A DNA stretch of 64,000 nucleotides. Origin: Billgrantia aerodenitrificans. GTDB taxonomy: Bacteria > Pseudomonadota > Gammaproteobacteria > Pseudomonadales > Halomonadaceae. The stretch spans positions 186,001 to 250,000 of the forward strand of contig NZ_JABFTV010000006.1 of NCBI RefSeq assembly GCF_021404405.1, given 5' to 3'. The position numbers and the translations under genes were made by a program. Each line of letters starts with the position of its first letter. Within the stretch, counting starts at the first letter, position 1. The notes under the pieces are model-generated. The model was not told where the DNA came from and did no database searches. It saw only the letters and a list, made by a program, of their open reading frames with translations. Positions 7,431-16,369 of the stretch are shown piece after piece.

Positions 7431-8333
7431 ATGATGAGAATACTGCTCTTCCTGGGCACCAACCTGGCGGTGATCCTCGTCGCCAGCATCACGCTGCGAC
7501 TGCTTGGGGTGGAGGGTTACCTGCGCGGCGAGGGCTTCAACTTCAATGCCCTGCTGATCTTCTGCTTCATCGTCGGCATGGCCGGCTCGCTGATCTCGCT
7601 GTTCCTGTCGAAGTGGATGGCCAAGCGCGGCACCGGCACGGTGGTGATCACCCAGCCGAGCAACGCTACCGAGAAGTGGCTGCTCGATACCGTTGAGGAG
7701 CTGTCCCGTGAGGCCGGCATCAAGACGCCCGAGGTCGGCATCTTCCCTGCGCAGCAGTCCAACGCCTTCGCCACCGGCTGGAACAAGAACGACGCCCTGG
7801 TGGCGGTTTCCGCCGGTCTGCTCAACCGTATGCGCCCGGAAGAGGTGCGCGCGGTACTGGCTCACGAGATCGGCCACGTGGCCAACGGCGACATGGTCAC
7901 CCTGGCGCTGATCCAGGGCGTGGTGAACACCTTCGTGATGTTCTTCGCCCGCGCCGTGGCCCACCTGGTCGACAACTTCCTGCGCGCCCGCAGCGGCGGT
8001 GAAGGCGGCCTGGGCTTCATGGGTTACTTCGCGGTGGTGATCGTCGCCGAGATTGTGTTCGGCCTGATCGCCTCGGCCATCGTTGCCTGGTTCTCGCGCT
8101 ACCGCGAGTACCGTGCCGACGCGGCGGGCGCCCAGCTGGCCGGTTCCGGCGCCATGATCAATGCCCTGGCCCGGCTCAAGGCGGAGACCGAGCTGCCCGA
8201 TCAGATGCCCGACACCCTGCGCGCCATGGCCATCACCAAGGGCCAGACCCGCTCGCTGATGGAGCGTCTGTTCGCCAGTCACCCGCCGCTGGACGATCGT
8301 ATTCGTGCGCTCAAGGAAGCCGCTTACCGCTGA
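7431..8333 (+). CDS. htpX: Membrane zinc metalloprotease HtpX
   Basis: A 300-residue M48B protease (E. coli 293) that degrades damaged membrane proteins alongside FtsH. Two N-terminal membrane helices (about residues 4-25 and 36-60) and two more after the active site flank the zinc motif HEIGH (145-149). The third zinc ligand is the glutamate in [10 protein letters not shown]. The ATG at 7431 is preceded by GGAGA; the ATG at 7434 is also possible. It is monocistronic behind the heat-shock-type promoter and ends before a strong hairpin. Confidence 0.96.
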   Translation: MMRILLFLGTNLAVILVASITLRLLGVEGYLRGEGFNFNALLIFCFIVGMAGSLISLFLSKWMAKRGTGTVVITQPSNATEKWLLDTVEELSREAGIKTPEVGIFPAQQSNAFATGWNKNDALVAVSAGLLNRMRPEEVRAVLAHEIGHVANGDMVTLALIQGVVNTFVMFFARAVAHLVDNFLRARSGGEGGLGFMGYFAVVIVAEIVFGLIASAIVAWFSRYREYRADAAGAQLAGSGAMINALARLKAETELPDQMPDTLRAMAITKGQTRSLMERLFASHPPLDDRIRALKEAAYR

Positions 8334-8406
8334 GCCCTGCACGAGAAACCGGTACATGAGCCCGATACATAACTCGGTCCCAAAGACCGGTACGCAGCAG
8401 TAGAAC

Positions 8407-8439
8407 CAGAAGAGCCCGTCGCTACGACGGGCTCTTCTG
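8407..8439. terminator. Bidirectional hairpin between convergent htpX and pdxB
   Basis: A perfect 15-bp inverted repeat (CAGAAGAGCCCGTCG/CGACGGGCTCTTCTG) with a 3-base loop sits between the two convergent genes. There is no long T run on either side, but stem strength and position favour a shared terminator. Confidence 0.7.
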
Positions 8440-8466
8440 CGTTCAGGCCTGTTGCAAAATGGAACC

Positions 8467-9621
8467 TCACGCCAGACGCAGTCCCGCACCCTGCAGCCAG
8501 GCTGCGTGAGCCGAGGCCGCTTCGCCCAGCTCGAGGTTGAGCGTCGAGAGCTCCCGGCGCAGCGGATAGTTGGCGCGGCAGGCGTCGAAGCCGGCTGCCA
8601 TGCCCAGCTGGCGACTCTCCCGCAACAGGCTGTCATGGTCGCGACGCACGTCGTAAACCGCACGCAGGCAGAGCCGCAGCGTCTCCTCGGCATCGAGCCC
8701 ACCTTCAAGGACCAGACGCGAGACGGGGGGCCGGGGCAGTAGATCGTCCAGCCCAAGCCGTGCCGGCAAGCCCAGATGCCGGCACAGCGCGGTATAGATC
8801 TGGTGCGTGCCGCGCAGCTTGCCATCCAGGCTGTGACCGGCGATGTGGGGGGTGGCAATGGCGGCCAGATCGCGCAGCGCTGGGTGGATGGCCGGCTCGT
8901 CCTCCCACACATCGAGTACCGCCGTGATGTCGCCCGGGCCGGACAGCCGCTGACGCAGCGCCGCGCCGTCCACGCAGTCGCCCCGCCCGGCATTGAGCAG
9001 CAGCGTGCCGGGGGCCAGCTCGGCGATGCGCTGCGCATCGAGCAGATGATGAGTGGCGTGTGGCCCTTCGCGAACCAGCGGCGTGTGCAGGCAGAGCACG
9101 TCGCACTCGTCGATGAGGGTATCGAGAGCCGCGAAGCCCTCACTGCCCTCACGTTCAGCCCGGGGCGGGTCGCAGGCCAGGCAGGCGATGCCCATGGCGC
9201 TCAGTCGGGCCAGCAGCCTGCCGCCCACGTTGCCCACGCCGACGATGCCTACCCGGCGCTCGGCGAGTCGCCAACCCTGACGCTCGGCCAGCGTGAGCAG
9301 ACTGCCCAGCACGTAGTCGACCACCGCTTCGGCATTGCAGCCCGGTGCGCTGGCGAAAGCGATGCCGTGGCGCGCCAGCGCCGCCTGGTCGACATGGTCG
9401 GTGCCGATGGTACAGGTACCGACGAAACGCAGCCGGGAGCCCCGAGCCACGGCGGTGTCGAGCGTCGCCGCGTCGAGCCGCGTGATGGAGCGAACCACCA
9501 GCACGTCGATGTCCTGCAGGGCCGCCGCATCGATCTCGCGCCCCGGCCGCCTCACCAGTTCGCCCAGTTGGCCGAAGCAGGCCTCGGTGCCCGGCACGTT
9601 GGCATCGACGAGAATACGCAT
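8467..9621 (-). CDS. pdxB: 4-phosphoerythronate dehydrogenase PdxB
   Basis: A 384-residue D-isomer-specific 2-hydroxyacid dehydrogenase (E. coli PdxB 378) that oxidises 4-phosphoerythronate in the DXP-dependent pyridoxal phosphate pathway. The NAD-binding motif is VGIVGVGNVGGRL. The family's catalytic region appears as TPLVREGPHATHHL and ATPHIAGHSLDGKLRG, and the C-terminal dimerisation domain follows. The ATG at 9621 has GGGAGTG upstream and lies 2 bases after the stop of the solute-binding protein gene, so pdxB is expressed as the third gene of a signalling operon. Confidence 0.93.
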   Translation of the reverse strand: MRILVDANVPGTEACFGQLGELVRRPGREIDAAALQDIDVLVVRSITRLDAATLDTAVARGSRLRFVGTCTIGTDHVDQAALARHGIAFASAPGCNAEAVVDYVLGSLLTLAERQGWRLAERRVGIVGVGNVGGRLLARLSAMGIACLACDPPRAEREGSEGFAALDTLIDECDVLCLHTPLVREGPHATHHLLDAQRIAELAPGTLLLNAGRGDCVDGAALRQRLSGPGDITAVLDVWEDEPAIHPALRDLAAIATPHIAGHSLDGKLRGTHQIYTALCRHLGLPARLGLDDLLPRPPVSRLVLEGGLDAEETLRLCLRAVYDVRRDHDSLLRESRQLGMAAGFDACRANYPLRRELSTLNLELGEAASAHAAWLQGAGLRLA

Positions 9622-9623
9622 GT

Positions 9624-11111
9624 TCACTCCCAGTAAAGCTCTTCCAGCACCACGGCAGGAATGGGCGCATCGCTCCATACACCCTGCAGATTCGACTTGC
9701 GTATGGCCTGCTGCGGCTTGAGAAACAGAAAGACGTGAACCGCCTCTTCGGCCAGATGACGCTGCGCCTCAGCCAGCAGGCGGTGACGCTCGGCCGGGTC
9801 CTGCTGCGCCTCGATGCGTGACCAGAGTTCGCGAAACGTCTCGCTGTGATAGTTGAAGTAGTAATCATCGCGAGCGTAGATGTCGATGTCCATCGGTTCC
9901 ACGTGGGCGATCACGGTCACGTCGTAGTCACGCTCGGTGAACACCTGACGCAGCCACTCCCCCCAGGAGACCCGCTGCAGCTCGACCTCGAAGCCAACCG
10001 CTTCCAGGTCCGAGGCGATGTAGAGGCTGCTCTGCTCGGCATACTGGGTCGGCGGTACCGTCAGCGTCATGGAAGTTCCAGCGCTGACGCCAGCCTCGGC
10101 GAGCAGGTCTCGAGCCCGCTCGGGGTCGTAAGGGTAGCGCTGGCTCAGGTCCACGTAGGCCGGATGGCGCGGCGAAAAGTGACTGCCGATCAGGGGCGGG
10201 TCGATGGAAGGATAGATCGCCAGCAGCGCCTCGCGGTTGACGGCATGGGAAAGTGCACGGCGCACACGTATGTCCTGGAAGAGTGCACGGCCATGATTCA
10301 TGGCCAGCAGCACTTCGCCCTCGCTGAGACCGTCCTGGATCTCGTAGTCGGCTCGCTGCATGAGCGGCATATGAGCGGTCAGGCTGCTGGCATCGGGGTA
10401 GAGATCGATGGCACCCTCCGAGAGCAGATTCTCCAGTTCTACCCGGTTGGGGGTGAAGGTGAACAGCGCCTCGCGAATGGCTGGCAGCTCGCCCCAATAC
10501 GCTTCGAAGACACGCAGCCGAACGCCCTCCTTGCGCTCCCAGCCGACGAATCTGTAGGGGCCGGTGCCCACCGGATGCGTACGGTTGGTGTGTACCGTAT
10601 CGGGATGGACGATCACGGCGGCGGAGAGCGCCAGGCGGAATGGCAATAGCGCATCGGGCTGCTCCAGCTCGATGCGCAATTCATGCGTCCCCACTTCCTC
10701 TACGTGGCGAATCGCCCGGAACAGATGGCGCTGTGGATTGGCATTCTCGGCCTCCAGCAGGCGCCGCAGGCTATACGCCGCCACTCCAGAGTCGAATGCC
10801 TTGCCGTGATGAAAGAAGACGTCGCTACGCAAGACGAAGCGATAGACGAGGCCATCCTCGCTGACCTCCCAGCGGCTGGCCAGCGCCGGCTGCACCTCGC
10901 CATGCCGGCCGATGCGAGTGAGGCCCTGAAAGACATTCAGATGCAACGCCTCGGCCACGGTGCTGGATGCCGTCAGCGTGGGGTCGAGGTGCGGTGGTTC
11001 CAATTGCAGCTCGACCCGCAGGAGGGCCTGGGAAGCGTCTCCTGGCACCGCCAGGAACGAAAGGCTTGCGAGCAGAACCACCGCCAGCCGCCGGCTGAAC
11101 GCATCACCCAT
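9624..11111 (-). CDS. Periplasmic solute-binding protein, family 5 (peptide-type), without a neighbouring transporter
   Basis: A 495-residue protein with an N-terminal signal peptide (residues about 1-26, ending near PGDAS) and no lipobox cysteine, so it should be soluble in the periplasm. The SBP_bac_5 fold is visible in PPHLDPTLTASSTVAEALHLNVFQGL, LRSDVFFHHGKAFDSGVAAYS and HPVGTGPYRF. Families of this type bind peptides, nickel or related ligands. No ABC permease or ATPase gene is adjacent. The start overlaps the 3' end of a diguanylate cyclase gene by 8 bases, and pdxB starts 2 bases after its stop. A sensory role with the cyclase is possible (see findings). The ligand cannot be predicted. 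Confidence 0.85.
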   Translation of the reverse strand: MGDAFSRRLAVVLLASLSFLAVPGDASQALLRVELQLEPPHLDPTLTASSTVAEALHLNVFQGLTRIGRHGEVQPALASRWEVSEDGLVYRFVLRSDVFFHHGKAFDSGVAAYSLRRLLEAENANPQRHLFRAIRHVEEVGTHELRIELEQPDALLPFRLALSAAVIVHPDTVHTNRTHPVGTGPYRFVGWERKEGVRLRVFEAYWGELPAIREALFTFTPNRVELENLLSEGAIDLYPDASSLTAHMPLMQRADYEIQDGLSEGEVLLAMNHGRALFQDIRVRRALSHAVNREALLAIYPSIDPPLIGSHFSPRHPAYVDLSQRYPYDPERARDLLAEAGVSAGTSMTLTVPPTQYAEQSSLYIASDLEAVGFEVELQRVSWGEWLRQVFTERDYDVTVIAHVEPMDIDIYARDDYYFNYHSETFRELWSRIEAQQDPAERHRLLAEAQRHLAEEAVHVFLFLKPQQAIRKSNLQGVWSDAPIPAVVLEELYWE

Positions 11112-12492
11112 AGGCCGCCTCTTCGGAATCGTCATTCGAAAGCCACTGATACATGACGCGATTGCGCCCGCTGCGCTTGGCCCGATAGAGCGCTTCGTCG
11201 GCCGCCTTGAGTGCTTCGTCGAACTCGCCGCCCGCCAACTGTTGTGCCAGGCCGAAGCTTGCCGTGACACGCAGCGCCGTTTCGCCAAGCTCGATGGCAT
11301 GACTTTCGAATTCCTGGCGTATCTGCTCCAGCATGGGCGCCACTGCGTCGATGTCGAGTCCGGGCAGCAGCGCCACGAACTCCTCGCCGCCGTAGCGGGC
11401 CAGCAGAGCCGACTCGGGCAGCCCCCGCCGCAGCCGGTCGGCAACCCGACGAATCACCCGGTCGCCTGCCTCGTGGCCATGGGTGTCGTTGATCGCCTTG
11501 AAGTGGTCGATATCGATCATTGCCACGCAATAATGCTCGGCCACCAGGACGCTGCGGCGCTCATTGCACTCGCGTTCGAAGTAGTGTCGGTTGCGCAGTT
11601 GGGTCAAGGCGTCATGCGTGGCCAGGAAGTCGAGCTCCCGGTTCATCGCCATGATCCGCCGTTCGTTGTCGTTGATGCGATAGACATAGCGTTGGATGGA
11701 GCGCGCCATCTGGGCGATTTCGTCGCTACCGTCCACTCGAAGCTCATTCGGGGCGGGACGCTCACGGCTGATGACCCGCTGCAGCTTGACCACCCTGCGC
11801 ACCACCGAGCGGTTGATATGAAACGCCGTGGCCAGCAGCAACAGGACGGCAATCAGGGCAAAGCCCTTCAAGGCGCCCTCCCGCTGGCGCAGTTGCTGCT
11901 CCATCTGCTCGGCCGAATCGCGAATGGCGAGGCGAATACCGCTGACGTGATAGCCGATGGCCACGTTCAGGTCCTGGGAGAGAGAACGATTGGTGCGCAT
12001 CTGCCGGGCCAGCAGCCTTTCGGTCTCGCGCAGCTGGGCATCGCTGGTCTCGTCCGGCGCTTGCTGAAGCTGCCCAACGAGATCGATACGCCGCTGAACC
12101 AGAGCGTCCAGTGCGTCGAAGCTCTCCATCAGTTGATCGCGCACTCGCTCGATATCATCGAAGCTGCCTGCCTCGCCGCGTATGGCGGCAAGCTCATCCA
12201 CCAGCCGTTCCATCCATTCACGCCGGTCGGCGATCTCGAACAGAGCCTGGCGCCGGCTGAAGTGATCGTCGGCCAGCAGCAGCATCGCGCCGCTGCCCAG
12301 CATGCTCTCGCTCTGCTGCATCAAACGGCTGGCCGTCATCAAGGCATGGGTATGCCGCTCGGAGAACTGCGAGACGGTCACGCGATACTCACCGAAGGAG
12401 TGTAACGCCAGCAGAATGGTGGCCAGTATGACCAGTGTCGGCACCATCGTGAGAGCGGCCAGCCTGGCTGTCAGTCCAAAAACTCTTCTCAT
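11104..12492 (-). CDS. Membrane diguanylate cyclase with a periplasmic sensor domain
   Basis: A 462-residue protein. TM1 is about residues 8-31, followed by a mostly helical periplasmic region of about 175 residues, TM2 at about 210-226, a HAMP-like linker, and a GGDEF domain at about 290-450. The active-site motif is RYGGEEF (GGEEF near 368-372), so cyclic-di-GMP synthesis is expected. The RxxD allosteric inhibition motif is absent (PESALLARYGG). I chose the ATG at 12492 because MRRVFGLTARLAA leads directly into TM1. The 3' end overlaps the downstream solute-binding protein gene by 8 bases. The periplasmic domain has no family I recognise. Confidence 0.88.
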   Translation of the reverse strand: MRRVFGLTARLAALTMVPTLVILATILLALHSFGEYRVTVSQFSERHTHALMTASRLMQQSESMLGSGAMLLLADDHFSRRQALFEIADRREWMERLVDELAAIRGEAGSFDDIERVRDQLMESFDALDALVQRRIDLVGQLQQAPDETSDAQLRETERLLARQMRTNRSLSQDLNVAIGYHVSGIRLAIRDSAEQMEQQLRQREGALKGFALIAVLLLLATAFHINRSVVRRVVKLQRVISRERPAPNELRVDGSDEIAQMARSIQRYVYRINDNERRIMAMNRELDFLATHDALTQLRNRHYFERECNERRSVLVAEHYCVAMIDIDHFKAINDTHGHEAGDRVIRRVADRLRRGLPESALLARYGGEEFVALLPGLDIDAVAPMLEQIRQEFESHAIELGETALRVTASFGLAQQLAGGEFDEALKAADEALYRAKRSGRNRVMYQWLSNDDSEEAAYG

Positions 12493-12613
12493 GTCATACC
12501 AGCCACCCTCTTCCCTCGCTTGCTCGAGGACACCGAGGCTATACAATGCCGTATCTGCTACTCGACTTATCGGCAGAGCCAATGTTTTCTTTATTCCGTC
12601 ACGGGGAGCGAAT

Positions 12614-12895
12614 GTGATCGTCCGCTGGGAAAGTGACCACGATTACGTGCTGGTGCACATCCACCAGGACATGTTCGGCGACTGGATCTTCAGCCGCGCC
12701 TGGGGCCAGATCGGCACTCAGTTCGGCGGCCTCAAGCACATGCTCGCCGACGATCACGATCAGGCCAGGATGTGGCTCGCCGACGAAGCCACTATCCAAT
12801 CCTCACGCGGCTTACGCAAGGTGCTGGAGGTCGAGGCAGAGAGCGCCGAAGGGCAGGCGGCAGTGCGGCAGCTCTCGCTGCTGGATGTGCTATAG
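12614..12895 (+). CDS. Small WGR-like domain protein
   Basis: A 93-residue protein starting at GTG (12614) with GGGGAGCG upstream; no ATG in this frame is as well placed. The sequence VRWESDHDYVLVHIHQDMFG, then DWIFSRAWGQIGTQFGG, matches the compact WGR fold: a strand pair, R-x-W-G-x-I-G-x-x-G-G, then a helix of alternating charged residues. WGR domains occur in PARP-type and DNA-related proteins, but stand-alone bacterial versions have no settled function. It is transcribed divergently from the cyclase operon, and its last 6 bases overlap the convergent 998-residue gene. Confidence 0.7.
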   Translation: MIVRWESDHDYVLVHIHQDMFGDWIFSRAWGQIGTQFGGLKHMLADDHDQARMWLADEATIQSSRGLRKVLEVEAESAEGQAAVRQLSLLDVL

Positions 12896-15886
12896 CTCCT
12901 CTCTGCCGAGCTTCTTTTCGTCTATCCAGTGCTGCAACAAGCCTTGCAGTTCCTCGCTGACCTCGGCCACCCGTCGGGTCAGCGGCACCAAGCCTTGATT
13001 CCTCCCCCCCTGCCGGACCTCCAGCGCCTCCTGCACCAGTCGGTCATAGGTGGCATGCAACCTGGCGATTCGCCCCAAGGGGGTGGCCGTCGCGACCGGA
13101 CCGGCTTCCTGCTCAGACAGCCACTGCTGCAGACGACATTGGCCGCAGCCCGTTTCGGGAAGGTCATGACGTTCACCTTTCAGGTAATCCAAAACACCAG
13201 CTGCGCAGGAGCGATGATCGACCATGGCGTAAATGGCCCGCAGCTCCGCCTGCCGGGCCGGCTGTCGCTGCCGCCATGATGGATCGGGACGCCAGGTTTC
13301 GAGCCACGTGGGGATCGATTCAGCCGGCATGGGGCGGGCAATGGCGTAGCCCTGCCCGACTTGATACCCCATCGCCAGCAGCAGACGTCCGTGCTGCAGG
13401 GTTTCCACCCCCTCGGCAATGATCTCGCGGCGAAATGCGACGGCAAGCCCCAGCACGCCTTCGAGAATCGTCAGATCCTCCGGGTCGTCGAGCATGTCGC
13501 GCACGAAGCTGCGGTCGACCTTGATTGCACTGGCAGGCAGATGGCGCAGATAGCTGAGCGAGGAGTATCCGGTACCGAAGTCATCGAGCGCGAAGTCGAC
13601 GCCAAGGGCATGGCACGCCTTCATCACGTTGGCAACATGAGCGACATCGCTCAGCGCGCTGGTCTCCAGCACCTCCAGTACCAGGTCGCCCGGCGTCACG
13701 CTGGGATGACGCTCGATCTCGGCGCGCAGGTGCTCGACGAAGCTGGGCTGCTGAAGATGCAGGGCGTCGATGTTGACGCTGACCGGCAGCCGGATACCCG
13801 CCGCGGCCCAGGTCTCGAACTGGTCCAGAGCGTGGGCCAGCACCCATTCGCCCAGATCGACGGCCAGCGGATGCTGCTGGATCACCGGCAGGAAGGAAGC
13901 AGGGGCCAACAGCCCGCGCTGAGGATGCTGCCAGCGGATGAGTGCCTCTACCCCGAGCACCTCGCCCGTCGCCATGTTGACCTTGGGCTGATAATGAAGC
14001 ACGAACTCCTCGCTGGTCAGGGCTTCGCGAATACGCTCGAGACTCTCGAGATGTCCGCGCACCGCCCTGTCGTGCTCGGCATCGAAGACATGAAAGCGAT
14101 TCTTGCCCGCCTGCTTGGCCTGGTACATGGCCTGATCGGCCTGCCGGATGAGCTGCTCGGGCTCGATATCGTCGTCGGGGGCGCAATGCACCAGCCCGAT
14201 GCTGCCCGAGACGTAAAGGCGATTCCCCTCGATGTCGATCGGCTCCGCGATGTGGTCGAGCAGGCGCACCATCAGACCGTTCACATTCGCCGTATCGCTT
14301 TGCTCGGGCAGCACGAGAATGAACTCGTCGCCGCCGAAACGAGCCACCGTGTCGGCTTCGCGCAGGGTCGACGTCAACCGCTCGGCAATGGTCACCAGGA
14401 CCTGGTCGCCGAAAACGTGGCCATACTGATCGTTGATCTCCTTGAAGCCGTCCAGGTCGATGTAGGCCAGGGAGACCTGGCAGCCGCTGCGCCGCGCCGT
14501 CAACATGGCCTGACGCAGCCGGTCGGACAACAGGATACGGTTTGGCAGCCCGGTCAGGCTGTCATAGAAGGCCAGGTTCTGTAGCTGCTGCTCATGCTGC
14601 TTCTGGCGGCTGATGTCGGTGAAAATTCCCACATAGTGGGACACTTGGCCCTGCCTACCACCCACCTTGGAAATGGTCAGAAGTTCCGGAAAGACTTCAC
14701 CGTTCTTGCGCCGGTTCCATATCTCCCCTTCCCAGGAGCCGCGCTCGAGCAGCGCTTTCCAGAGTTCACGGTAAAAGGCATCGCTCTGCCGCCCCGACTG
14801 TAGCAGGCGTGGATTCTTGCCCAGCACCTCGTCGCGATGATAGCCCGTGATGCGCGAGAAGGCGTCGTTGATGTCGAGGATGTCGCCCCGGGCATCGGTG
14901 ATGACGATCCCCTCCCGGGCATGCCGGAACACACTGGCGGCCAGTTCGATCTCCGCCGTCTTGCGTGCCACCAACTGGCGCAACCGGACGTTCCACGTGA
15001 CGATCAAGGCCAGCAACAGCGCGAGACCCGCAGCGTAGAGCCAGTAATCGCGCCAGTCGAACTCGACTCTCCCGGGCAGCGCGGCCCCCACCCACTTCTC
15101 CTGGAGGCGATCGAGCGTGCCGCTGGCGCGAGCGTGTTCGATCCCTTTGTTCAGGATCGATTGAAGCAGGTGGTTGTCGTCCGCTACGGCCATGGCGTTC
15201 AGACCAACGTACAGCGGCTCACCCACCCGTTTCATCAGTTCGTGCAGACCGCTGCTGTAGAGGTGATAGAGCACGATCTGCTCGTCGCCGACCATGGCGT
15301 CGGCACGCCCCTCGATCACGGCCATCGCAGCACTGGCGAAATCGTCGGTCTGTACCAGTTCGAACTCGAGCCCCAGCCCGGCCAGATACTCCTTGGCATA
15401 GTCGCCGCGCTGGGTGGCCACCCGCTTGCCATCGAGATCCGAGACCAGCGCGATGTCGGGGCGTCCGGCAGAGACGAAGATCGAGGCAGGCACTTCGAAG
15501 ACCGTTTGCGTGAAGTCGAACTGCCGGTCTCTCACCTCGCTGTAGAAAAAGCTGGTGAGGACATGCGCCTCGCCGCTCAATACACGCTGCTGCGCTTCCT
15601 GAAAGACGGTATCGGTGAACTCGGCGTGAAACCCGGCCTCGGTGGCAATCCACTGGGCCAGCTCCACCATCATGCCTCGAGGCTGCTGGTGGGCATCGAT
15701 GAATTCGAAGGGGGGATAGCGCGTCTGGCTGACGAAAACGATGGGTTCGTTCTCATGAAGGAAATGCCGCTCCTCCTCGGTCAGCGCGATACCGACGTGA
15801 TCGGCACCTGACACCGAGCTGACCAGGGCCAGCAGCATGCCGGCCACAGCAGTGCGCTGCCACCGCCTGCGTTGCGGTGCATTCAT
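12890..15886 (-). CDS. SBP3-PAS-GGDEF-EAL dual-domain cyclic-di-GMP protein with C-terminal CZB-like domain
   Basis: A 998-residue membrane signalling protein. After a signal or anchor segment come a periplasmic SBP_bac_3 sensor (about 46-266), a TM helix (about 283-301), PAS (310-428), GGDEF (435-598, with RFGGDEF) and EAL (about 618-858). An RxxD inhibition motif (READTVARFGGDEF) is present. The EAL active site looks complete: VEALIRW, SVNIDAL, LVLEVLET, DDFGTGYSSLSYL, IKVDRSF, AEGVET and QGYAIARP. The C-terminus, with HRSC, CGQCRLQQWLSEQ and RLHATYDRLV, resembles a CZB zinc-binding domain. I preferred the ATG at 15886 over a GTG two codons earlier. It may both make and degrade cyclic-di-GMP. 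Confidence 0.9.
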   Translation of the reverse strand: MNAPQRRRWQRTAVAGMLLALVSSVSGADHVGIALTEEERHFLHENEPIVFVSQTRYPPFEFIDAHQQPRGMMVELAQWIATEAGFHAEFTDTVFQEAQQRVLSGEAHVLTSFFYSEVRDRQFDFTQTVFEVPASIFVSAGRPDIALVSDLDGKRVATQRGDYAKEYLAGLGLEFELVQTDDFASAAMAVIEGRADAMVGDEQIVLYHLYSSGLHELMKRVGEPLYVGLNAMAVADDNHLLQSILNKGIEHARASGTLDRLQEKWVGAALPGRVEFDWRDYWLYAAGLALLLALIVTWNVRLRQLVARKTAEIELAASVFRHAREGIVITDARGDILDINDAFSRITGYHRDEVLGKNPRLLQSGRQSDAFYRELWKALLERGSWEGEIWNRRKNGEVFPELLTISKVGGRQGQVSHYVGIFTDISRQKQHEQQLQNLAFYDSLTGLPNRILLSDRLRQAMLTARRSGCQVSLAYIDLDGFKEINDQYGHVFGDQVLVTIAERLTSTLREADTVARFGGDEFILVLPEQSDTANVNGLMVRLLDHIAEPIDIEGNRLYVSGSIGLVHCAPDDDIEPEQLIRQADQAMYQAKQAGKNRFHVFDAEHDRAVRGHLESLERIREALTSEEFVLHYQPKVNMATGEVLGVEALIRWQHPQRGLLAPASFLPVIQQHPLAVDLGEWVLAHALDQFETWAAAGIRLPVSVNIDALHLQQPSFVEHLRAEIERHPSVTPGDLVLEVLETSALSDVAHVANVMKACHALGVDFALDDFGTGYSSLSYLRHLPASAIKVDRSFVRDMLDDPEDLTILEGVLGLAVAFRREIIAEGVETLQHGRLLLAMGYQVGQGYAIARPMPAESIPTWLETWRPDPSWRQRQPARQAELRAIYAMVDHRSCAAGVLDYLKGERHDLPETGCGQCRLQQWLSEQEAGPVATATPLGRIARLHATYDRLVQEALEVRQGGRNQGLVPLTRRVAEVSEELQGLLQHWIDEKKLGREEL

Positions 15887-16003
15887 CCCCACCCCCGTGC
15901 CAACGAGCCCATGCCTTTTTGATTGTCACCAATGCGCTACCGTCACACCACAGAGAAACGGGAGCCTGGTATACGCTGGGTCAACGTAGCTTATTAGCGT
16001 CAG

Positions 16004-16369
16004 TCAGCCCAGATAGCGTCTTCCGCTGGAACGGGCAGTAGTCTTGCCAGTAGTTTTGACAGTATCGTGCCCGCCGCTCCCTGACTCGCCTACACCGGCC
16101 TGCAGCCTCCGCCAGACGGCTTCATCGAGACGGCCGCGCTCGGCCAACCAGTTGGCCAGCCGCGGCGGCTCGAAGCCCAGGTCGAGCTCCTCGCCCGCTT
16201 CGTCCACCAGCACCGGGATGCGCACGCCGTAGCGTTGCATCAATGCCTCGTCTTCGCTGATCTCGACCTTGTTCAGCCGGTATTCACCCTCATGCAGCAC
16301 GTCCAGCAAGGCTTCGAGACGCTCGCACAGATGACAGCCCAGCGTGGTGTAGAGCGTCAGGTGGGTCAT
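16004..16369 (-). CDS. Glutaredoxin-like (DUF836-type) family protein
   Basis: A 121-residue thioredoxin-fold protein with the redox pair TTLGCHLCERLEALL near the N-terminus and the cis-proline motif RIPVLVDEAGEELDLGFEP. This pattern fits the glutaredoxin-like family PF05768. The C-terminal 30 residues are polar and rich in Gly, Ser, Thr and Arg, outside the domain. The ATG overlaps the stop of rlmKL (ATGA), so it is translationally coupled to it. The reaction and partner are unknown. Confidence 0.8.
   Translation of the reverse strand: MTHLTLYTTLGCHLCERLEALLDVLHEGEYRLNKVEISEDEALMQRYGVRIPVLVDEAGEELDLGFEPPRLANWLAERGRLDEAVWRRLQAGVGESGSGGHDTVKTTGKTTARSSGRRYLG

Noticed and set aside
7365-9152. 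595-codon minus-strand frame across htpX and the end of pdxB
   Set aside because: Antisense to htpX and out of frame with pdxB, both of which have clear family motifs. The composition is that of a GC-rich shadow frame.
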